NCBI GenBank assembly: GCA_938048815.1
Contig: CALIUI010000114.1
Span: 1-35,363, forward strand
Direction: 5' to 3'
Source of the DNA: an uncultured Aquificaceae bacterium
Lineage (GTDB): Bacteria > Aquificota > Aquificia > Aquificales > Aquificaceae
DNA length: 35,363 bases
The notes under the pieces were generated by a model. The model worked only from the letters and a program-made list of their open reading frames with translations, had not been told where the DNA came from and searched no databases. Below are positions 10,013-17,895 of the stretch, piece by piece; the stretch's first letter is position 1; each line of letters starts with the position of its first letter. The translations under genes and the position numbers were made by a program.

Positions 10013-10303
10013 ATGGAAGAAAAGAAGGACTTAGCCCAAGAGCTTGAAAGGATCAAAGCGGAGCTGGAGGAGCTCAAAAAGAAGATGGGTGTAGCAGAAG
10101 AAAAGGGGCTAAAGGATGTGCCCGCAGAAGCCCTTTCCAAGGTTATGGATATCAGCAAGGAGATAGTGAAAACGGCGGCAGAGATAGGAGAGAAGGCTAT
10201 AAAGGTGGTTAAGTTCTCGGTGGAGGGCGCTGTAGAAGGCGCCAAAAAGGCACTAAAGGAGGAAGAAGGAGCCAAAGGAGAGGAGAAGAAGGAAGAAGCA
10301 TGA
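10013..10303 (+). CDS. Helical, phasin/YtxH-like small protein
   Basis: SD AAAGGAGG then ATG at 10013 in frame with ORF 9878-10303; MEEKKDLAQELERIKAELEELKKKMG... Confidence 0.65.
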   Translation: MEEKKDLAQELERIKAELEELKKKMGVAEEKGLKDVPAEALSKVMDISKEIVKTAAEIGEKAIKVVKFSVEGAVEGAKKALKEEEGAKGEEKKEEA

Positions 10304-10557
10304 ACTTTTTAAGGACCAGGAGCGGTAGGTATCTCAACGCTTTGCACGTGATTTCCTTGTCTGTGGAAGAGGCAAAGATAGAGGTGGAAGGTAAAAAGAG
10401 GCTGGTTTATGAGGTGGTTGCCTACATGAGCCAGCCTCTCTTGCCCGCCGTCCTTGGTATCTACTCCACAGAAGAAAAGGCCTTTGAGGTGCTTGAAGAG
10501 ATAATAGAAAAGCTTTCCCAAGATGAGAGAGTTATACACATACAAAGCGAATATTGA
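10300..10557 (+). CDS. Conserved-looking small protein of unknown function
   Basis: 85 aa, ATGA overlap with preceding CDS, same strand and spacing as cluster. Confidence 0.6.
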   Translation: MNFLRTRSGRYLNALHVISLSVEEAKIEVEGKKRLVYEVVAYMSQPLLPAVLGIYSTEEKAFEVLEEIIEKLSQDERVIHIQSEY

Positions 10558-10876
10558 GGATTACCTTGGGGAGCTAAAACTTTTGGCTCACCACCTACAA
10601 GAAAGGCACAAGAAGGATTTAGAAAAACTTCAAGAGCCTGTGCTTTTAATGGTGGAGCTTCCCCAAAAGGTTTGGGCTTACTTTCTTATAGGATCCGAGG
10701 GCATAGTATATAAGGAAGATCCGCCACCCATAAAAAACAGGATATTGATATCCTACAAAGACCTCATAAGGCTTGTGGAAAAACCCTCCAAGGTGTTAAG
10801 GTACGTGTTTGAGGGTAGGGTGAAGTTGCAGGGTGATTATCAAAAGATATTGGAGTCTTTGCAAAAACTCCTTTAA
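10523..10876 (+). CDS. Small protein, possibly SCP2-like
   Basis: 117 aa; C-terminal VLRYVFEGRVKLQGDYQKILESLQKL resembles an SCP2-type ending (weak); 35-bp overlap with preceding CDS. Confidence 0.55.
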   Translation: MRELYTYKANIEDYLGELKLLAHHLQERHKKDLEKLQEPVLLMVELPQKVWAYFLIGSEGIVYKEDPPPIKNRILISYKDLIRLVEKPSKVLRYVFEGRVKLQGDYQKILESLQKLL

Positions 10877-11079
10877 AGGACCCTGCTTATAGCTTTTGTG
10901 ATTAGGTTTTCCAATATACCACCAACCACAAAGGACTCAATGAGTATGGTTCTATCCTTTTCCGTCAAAAAGGTATCCCTTTCACGCTTTCTTACCCTTT
11001 CACCCTTTTTCAAAAGCCTTTTGTAGCAATCCTTTTGTCTTTCAAGGTCTTCTATTAGGTTTTCTATTTTCTCCCTCAT
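10873..11079 (-). CDS. Small helical protein of unknown function
   Basis: 68 aa; ATG sits 7 nt after a TAAACT hexamer that follows CTTAAC direct repeats. Confidence 0.55.
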   Translation of the reverse strand: MREKIENLIEDLERQKDCYKRLLKKGERVRKRERDTFLTEKDRTILIESFVVGGILENLITKAISRVL

Positions 11080-11086
11080 GGGATTT

Positions 11087-11119
11087 AGTTTAAGGGAAGT
11101 TTGTTAAGATTTTGTTAAG
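11087..11119 (-). promoter_or_regulatory. Pho-box-like promoter B: CTTAAC-N5-CTTAAC-N10-TAAACT, ATG at 11079
   Basis: On the minus strand CTTAAC at 11114-11119 and 11103-11108; hexamer 11087-11092. Confidence 0.6.
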
Positions 11120-12216
11120 AGTCGTCCCGAATACACACCCATCAGCCTTTCAAAGGTGGATGTCCAAGAGAAGTTGTTTATTATGTAGGAGCTTATGGCT
11201 TCCTTGAGAGACAAGCTCAAGGTATTGGAAGCCCTAATTATGGCGTTATATAGTTCTTCTTGGTTCATCTCCCTAACCAAGAATTCTTTGAAGGGCTGTG
11301 TTTCCAAGCCCATATCAAAGGCCACCAAAATACAACCACAAGCTTGAGCCTCAAGGAAGGAAAGTCCGTAGGTCTCCCTAAGGGAGGCACTCACATAAAT
11401 ATCACAGCTTGCATAGAGTTCTGCAAGCTCTTCCTCCTTGTGAATGTAGCCCAAATAGGTTAAATTGGGAAGTTTTTTGGAGATGCCTTCCACCTTTCTT
11501 TTTAAAGGACCATCCCCCGCTATAACAAGGTGGAAAAGGAAAGGGTCAAGGTGTTGAAAAACTTCAAGGAGAAGGCTTAGGTTTTTTTCTATGGATAGCC
11601 TACCCACATATAGAAGTTTGTACTTGTTCTCTCTTATACCAAGGATCCTGTTAAAGTAGGGGTTTTTTTTGGAAGGGTTAAAGGTTTGCGTATCTACTCC
11701 TAAGTTTATAGTTAGGACACTTTCAAGCCCAAAGCCCTTTAAAAACTCCTCTTGCTTTTTGGAGGGTGTTAAGATAATGTCTGCCTTTGAAAGCTTTTTT
11801 CTTATGGTGTGTTCCAAAAGGAAGTTTTTTAACCTTTGGGGACCGGGGATTAAAAAAAGGTCTGCCTTTATATCGGAGTGGTAAAAAACGCTTAAAAGGT
11901 ATTTGTGGGATTTCAAATAGGGTATTATCTGGTAGCTTCCGCCCACTTCCACTATATCTGGGGATTCCCTTTGAAGTATCTCCTTTATCTCTGCAAGGGA
12001 GGAAAAGAACCTATACCCGCCCGTAAGGGGCAAGGGAAAGGAGGGAAGTTCATAAACCTTGGTGGCTTCTAAATAGTAGCTTTTTCTTTCCTTTCCCGGT
12101 ATTATAAGAAGGTGTTCTATATCCTTGTCCCTGAAGTATTTTATCTTCTCCAAAAGGTATCTTTTTATGCCACCGCTCTTGCTGTGGAAATAGGGCGTTA
12201 TATCAACCAACTTCAT
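11104..12216 (-). CDS. Glycosyltransferase, GT4-like
   Basis: LLYVGRLSIEKNLSLLLEVF, VIAGDGPLKRKVE, SASLRETYGLSFLEAQACG; start MKLVDITPYF preferred. Confidence 0.88.
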   Translation of the reverse strand: MKLVDITPYFHSKSGGIKRYLLEKIKYFRDKDIEHLLIIPGKERKSYYLEATKVYELPSFPLPLTGGYRFFSSLAEIKEILQRESPDIVEVGGSYQIIPYLKSHKYLLSVFYHSDIKADLFLIPGPQRLKNFLLEHTIRKKLSKADIILTPSKKQEEFLKGFGLESVLTINLGVDTQTFNPSKKNPYFNRILGIRENKYKLLYVGRLSIEKNLSLLLEVFQHLDPFLFHLVIAGDGPLKRKVEGISKKLPNLTYLGYIHKEEELAELYASCDIYVSASLRETYGLSFLEAQACGCILVAFDMGLETQPFKEFLVREMNQEELYNAIIRASNTLSLSLKEAISSYIINNFSWTSTFERLMGVYSGRLLTKS

Positions 12217-14434
12217 ATACCAGCCTCCCAAGCCCTGCTATCGCCAGCATATAATCTATGTAGCTCTTTCTCATATCAAGGGACTTTGCCTTATAAAGGG
12301 CTTCCTGCGACATGGCTTTGCGCAAATCCTCTCTTGAAAGTAAAAGGGAGAGTTTTTCCACAAATTCCTCCTGCCTTGTGGCTATAAAGCCGTTTATACC
12401 CTCATCCACATGCTCATGGGCTGCACCCTTTGAGCTTACTATAACAGGAAGGCCGCTTGCCATAGCCTCAAGGACTACCTGCCCGTAGGTTTCCGTCGTA
12501 GAAGGAAAGAGAAAAACATCACTGCTGGCGTATGCCTTGGCAAGCTCCTCTCCCAACATATAACCCACCAAGTGCACATTTTTGGGCTTTTTCCTTTCTA
12601 TCTCCTGTCTGTAGGGTCCATCGCCCACTATTACAAAGATGTCCTCCGGGAAACATTTGGCGACGTACAAGAAGGTATCCAAGCCCTTCTCCTTTGAAAC
12701 TCTTCCCACGTAGAGTATAACCCTTTGGTGTTTCTTTTTGTGCCAAAAATCCTCTTGCCTTTTGTTGGGCGAGAAGAGTTCCGTATCCACTCCCCTTTTG
12801 AAAACCCCTATTTTTCCATAGCTTAAGCCCTTGCCTGTAAAGACCTTTCTGTAGTGTTCCGAGGGTACAAAGAACCTATCAGACCAATTACCAAGTAGTA
12901 CAAAGAACCTCCAAAGGATCTCCTCTATGTCTGGGTCTCCCGTGTAGGTCTTTGCATAGGTGGGTATATCCGTATGAAAGGCAAAGGTTGTTCTAAGACC
13001 TAAAAGCTTGCCCGCAAGGAAACCCAAAAGCCCCAAGGGTCCGGGTGTGGCTATATGCACTTGCGAAAAGCCTTCCCTTTCCAAAAGGTCTAACAGCTCT
13101 AAAAAGTTTGGAACTCCCATCCTTAGCTCTTCATAAAAGGGTGTGGGAATCTCCCAAAGGGGTTTTAGGTTTATAAGCCCTTCCTCCTCTCTTATTGATG
13201 CGTTGCACGTTATAAGGGTAAAGGGCAGTCCTTCCTCCAAAGCTATCTGTCTTATAAGTTTAGCGCTTCTGGCAACGCCGTTTATATGGTGGTAGGTGTC
13301 GGTAATATAGGCTACCTTTATGGCTTTTCCGTTGGTGATGCCAAAGTCCTTGCTTAGCTCTTTTATCTTTTTCGCCTCTCTCTTTTGGGCGTACTTTAAA
13401 AAGGCAGGGAAGCCATGAGCCATGAGGGACAGGCACAGCTCCCCAAAGGTTTGCGGTGAGGGACTTTTCAAAAGCCTTTCTATGGCTATAGAAGGCAAAA
13501 GCTTTGCTATCTCTTTGATTAGCCTGTACCTCTCTCCCTTTATGTTTAAAAAATTCCTTAGCATAAAGGCCACCATGGGATTGTCCGAATGCATAAAGAT
13601 GTAATCCGTTATGGGCTTTATATCGGAGGGTATGTAGTTCTTGTTTTTTACAAAGTCGTAGCCCACCCTGCAAATCATGTTTAAAAGCCTTTCTTCTCCA
13701 AGTTCTTCTGTTCCCACCTGCGTTCTGCCCTCCAAAAGGCCCCTTAGGAAGTCCTCCTTTGTAAAGGCTTCTTCTACAATTGTCCAAGTCCTACCTACGT
13801 CCATACCTCCATGATCGTCAGACCCTGCGGTAAAGCTTATCCTTTCCCTTGTCCTCTGGGGTTCTATCTTGTACTTTTCCGCCAAAAGGTATATCTTGTC
13901 CCATCCGTTGTAAATCCTTGCTATGGATTCCTCTATGTACCTCACACCATCTCCCCTTGTGCCGTTTATAACCTCCCAATTGTCAAAGAGAAGTACCAAC
14001 TTTTCTACAAAACTTTTATCTACGTTGCTTCTTTCCACGGAATACAGGGGATGGGCAAGGGAATGGGCTATCCTGTTGGCTTTTAAGTATCTTACAAAGT
14101 GGTATATGTTCTCCCTCAGTTTTATTAGCTCTTGATGGTCTTTTTCTGTAATACCATAGACAAGTACATGTACTTTTCCTCCCTCGGGGAAGGCTACCGT
14201 GTACTCACAGCTTATAAAGACCTCTGGAAAGTGAGCTATCTCAAGAACACCCTCTATGGTATTGTGGTCGGTGATGGTTATGCAGGTCATGCCCCTCTCT
14301 TTCAGTCTTTTGTATATCTCCATAGGCTCTGTGTAGCTTTCGGGACATCCTATAAGCCTACTAAACCATCCACCCGGCAGGTTGGAGGCTTTGGAATGAA
14401 GATGAAGGTCTGCCTTTGCTAAAAAGTTCTTCAT
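12203..14434 (-). CDS. Fusion of PHP-type phosphoesterase domain and GT4-like glycosyltransferase
   Basis: N-terminal ADLHLHSKAS, TITDHNTIEG, GSDDHGG; C-terminal VLYVGRVSKEKGLDTF, FPSTTETYGQVVLEAMASGLPVI. Confidence 0.88.
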   Translation of the reverse strand: MKNFLAKADLHLHSKASNLPGGWFSRLIGCPESYTEPMEIYKRLKERGMTCITITDHNTIEGVLEIAHFPEVFISCEYTVAFPEGGKVHVLVYGITEKDHQELIKLRENIYHFVRYLKANRIAHSLAHPLYSVERSNVDKSFVEKLVLLFDNWEVINGTRGDGVRYIEESIARIYNGWDKIYLLAEKYKIEPQRTRERISFTAGSDDHGGMDVGRTWTIVEEAFTKEDFLRGLLEGRTQVGTEELGEERLLNMICRVGYDFVKNKNYIPSDIKPITDYIFMHSDNPMVAFMLRNFLNIKGERYRLIKEIAKLLPSIAIERLLKSPSPQTFGELCLSLMAHGFPAFLKYAQKREAKKIKELSKDFGITNGKAIKVAYITDTYHHINGVARSAKLIRQIALEEGLPFTLITCNASIREEEGLINLKPLWEIPTPFYEELRMGVPNFLELLDLLEREGFSQVHIATPGPLGLLGFLAGKLLGLRTTFAFHTDIPTYAKTYTGDPDIEEILWRFFVLLGNWSDRFFVPSEHYRKVFTGKGLSYGKIGVFKRGVDTELFSPNKRQEDFWHKKKHQRVILYVGRVSKEKGLDTFLYVAKCFPEDIFVIVGDGPYRQEIERKKPKNVHLVGYMLGEELAKAYASSDVFLFPSTTETYGQVVLEAMASGLPVIVSSKGAAHEHVDEGINGFIATRQEEFVEKLSLLLSREDLRKAMSQEALYKAKSLDMRKSYIDYMLAIAGLGRLVYEVG

Positions 14435-15107
14435 AGCTTATCCACCTCCTTGTTTCTTTTACCCTTTGGAGTATCTCCCTCCAAAGGTTTATCTTTCTTT
14501 CGTCCCTAAAATCCTTCATATGAAGGGCAAGCCTAAGGATTTTTTGCCTTTTATAAAGCCTTTCAAACTCTGGCACCATCCTAAGGCTAAGCCAAGAGAA
14601 CAAAAATCTATTGCTAAAGCTCAAAGCTGGAGTTTTTACATAGCTTCCCCTCTGTAGGTCCTTTATGTACCATCTGTAGGCTATACCTTTGAAGTTAAAG
14701 GAATAGAGCACATCCTCAAGGTAGAGATTGCCTATCCACGCTGGAGGAACAAAAAACTCAGAGCTTAAGCCCGCATATTCCATAAGCTCCAAGGCAGAGG
14801 AGATCTTTTGATAGGTGTTGTAAAGGTCAAGCCCACCAAACTCACCCTCTCCATCGGTCCATAAAAACTCTTGAAGTCTTTTGGCACCTTTGTGGGTATA
14901 TCCGTGTAAGACTATTTCCCCAGGAAGGTTTTTTATAAGGTGGAGCAATTCCTTATCCTCTAAAAGGGAATACTTCTCCCAAAAATAAGGAACCACCAAG
15001 AGGGAAAGCTTATATATATCCAGGTCCTCCAAAAGCCCAAGGGCCTTTAAAAACTCCCTCCTGTAGTAGGGGCTAAGGTCATGAAGTTCCAAAAGGGCAT
15101 ACTGCAT
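14361..15107 (-). CDS. DUF2334 / polysaccharide-deacetylase-like protein
   Basis: ALLELHDLSPYY, EIVLHGYTHKG; 74-bp overlap with downstream PHP-GT gene. Confidence 0.75.
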   Translation of the reverse strand: MQYALLELHDLSPYYRREFLKALGLLEDLDIYKLSLLVVPYFWEKYSLLEDKELLHLIKNLPGEIVLHGYTHKGAKRLQEFLWTDGEGEFGGLDLYNTYQKISSALELMEYAGLSSEFFVPPAWIGNLYLEDVLYSFNFKGIAYRWYIKDLQRGSYVKTPALSFSNRFLFSWLSLRMVPEFERLYKRQKILRLALHMKDFRDERKINLWREILQRVKETRRWISYEELFSKGRPSSSFQSLQPAGWMV

Positions 15108-15114
15108 AGGTATA

Positions 15115-15169
15115 AGAATAGGGGATTAAAGTTAAGATTTTTTTAAGTTTTGGTTAAGATTTAGTTAAG
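15115..15169 (-). promoter_or_regulatory. Pho-box-like promoter C: four 11-bp-phased repeats CTTAAC/CTTAAA then N10-TATTCT, ATG at 15107
   Basis: Plus-strand GTTAAG/TTTAAG/GTTAAG/GTTAAG starting at 15131, 15142, 15153, 15164; TATTCT on minus strand at 15115-15120. Confidence 0.7.
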
Positions 15170-15183
15170 GGGGCAATGCCCCC
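15169..15183 (-). terminator. GGGGGC-AAT-GCCCCC hairpin at the 3' end of thiC
   Basis: 6-bp perfect stem, downstream of thiC stop on the minus strand and abutting the repeat array. Confidence 0.5.
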
Positions 15184-15187
15184 GGGA

Positions 15188-16558
<1,371 letters not shown>

Positions 16559-16656
16559 TTACCTCCTATAAAAATTTTGGTTTTATAAATATCTTTCTTC
16601 TGTATTGTCTTTTCAATATGATTTATAATAGCTTAAAACCCTCGGGGGGTAAGTTC

Positions 16657-17508
16657 ATGAAGGACTATATAACCATCGTAATAGCTTACCATGAAGGGAA
16701 AGCTCCCAAAACCATAAGGGTGAAAAAGGTTCACTTAAAGATGGCTTCTTTACTGATCTTTTTATTCACAGTTATCTCCCTTGGCTCTTACCTTCTTAAC
16801 CTAAGCTTTATTTCTGAGAGAAGGAGTTTGGCAATCAAAGAGGAAAAACTTGAGGAAGAAAGACTAAAGACACACACGGAAAAGGAGAATTTGGCAAGGG
16901 AATTAAAGAATTTACAAAAGGAAAAGGAAAAAGTAAAGGAGAAGATAGCCTATATAGAGAGCAACATGGGTCTCATAGAGGAACACCTTTCAAAGAGGGG
17001 AGCCATAAAAAAGCCCCTGGGGGTAGGTGGAGCATCCCATAAGGTAAATTTAGAAGACATATCTCACTTGGATTTTTTGAAGGAAAGAAGCGATTATCTA
17101 CTTTCAACGTTAAGGTCTATCCCTGTGGGCTACCCTGTTTATGGGAGGATAACTTCCACCCTTGGTTGGAGGAAAAACCCCTTTGGAAGGGGCTATGAGT
17201 TCCATTCGGGCATAGACATAGAAGCGCCTTATGGAAGTAAGGTAGTAGCCACTGCGGACGGAGTTGTTGAATTGGCAGGATATTTTGAAGATTACGGCAA
17301 GGCGGTTGTAATAAGACATCCCTCTGGCTATAGAACCCTTTACGGACATCTTTCGGAGATCTTGGTTAAAGCAGGACAAAGCGTAAAAGCTGGGGAAGTT
17401 ATAGGCAAGGTGGGCTCCACGGGAAGGTCAACCGGTCCGCACCTCCATTATGAGGTTCAATACGAAGGTAGCTTAAAAAACCCTATGGAATATCTAACAC
17501 TGAGGTAA
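16657..17508 (+). CDS. M23-family peptidase, membrane-anchored with coiled coil
   Basis: TM near N-terminus, coiled coil, FHSGIDIEAPYGSKVVA, GHLSEIL, TGPHLHYEV; start MKDYITIVIAY after GGGGGG-rich SD. Confidence 0.92.
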   Translation: MKDYITIVIAYHEGKAPKTIRVKKVHLKMASLLIFLFTVISLGSYLLNLSFISERRSLAIKEEKLEEERLKTHTEKENLARELKNLQKEKEKVKEKIAYIESNMGLIEEHLSKRGAIKKPLGVGGASHKVNLEDISHLDFLKERSDYLLSTLRSIPVGYPVYGRITSTLGWRKNPFGRGYEFHSGIDIEAPYGSKVVATADGVVELAGYFEDYGKAVVIRHPSGYRTLYGHLSEILVKAGQSVKAGEVIGKVGSTGRSTGPHLHYEVQYEGSLKNPMEYLTLR

Positions 17509-17512
17509 TGCC

Positions 17513-17893
17513 ATGTTTAAAAGGGATGTAAAACCCTCAACAAGCCAAGAGATCAAAACCCTCATAGCCGTGGGATGCCTTTTCGAGGGAAACCTGACCA
17601 TAAGGGAAGGACTTACAAGGATTGATGGGGAAATAAAGGGTAATGTTATGGGAAGCGGTGGATTGATAGTAGGGGAACAAGGTAGTATAAAGGGGAACAT
17701 AAGCGTGGGGGAGGTTGTGATCTATGGAAGCGTGGAGGGAGATATATCCGCCAACAGCGTGGAGTTAAAAGCAAGTAGCAGGGTAAAGGGTAATATAACC
17801 ACCTCAGAGCTAATAGTAGAAAGGGGGGCGGTTTTTAACGGAGAGTGTAGAATGGAAGGTTATGAAAAGAAGGGGGCGGAGCCCCAGCTATAG
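17513..17893 (+). CDS. Bactofilin family protein
   Basis: Repeating beta-helix-type GN(I/V)xxG segments, FEGNLTIREGLTRIDGEIKGNV. Confidence 0.9.
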   Translation: MFKRDVKPSTSQEIKTLIAVGCLFEGNLTIREGLTRIDGEIKGNVMGSGGLIVGEQGSIKGNISVGEVVIYGSVEGDISANSVELKASSRVKGNITTSELIVERGAVFNGECRMEGYEKKGAEPQL

Positions 17894-17895
17894 TT

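Noticed and set aside
13260-13787. 175-aa minus-strand ORF in another frame inside the PHP-GT gene, and many other 60-140 aa antisense/out-of-frame ORFs in the track
   Set aside because: They overlap strongly supported CDSs, have low-complexity or implausible composition, and no SD or recognisable motifs.
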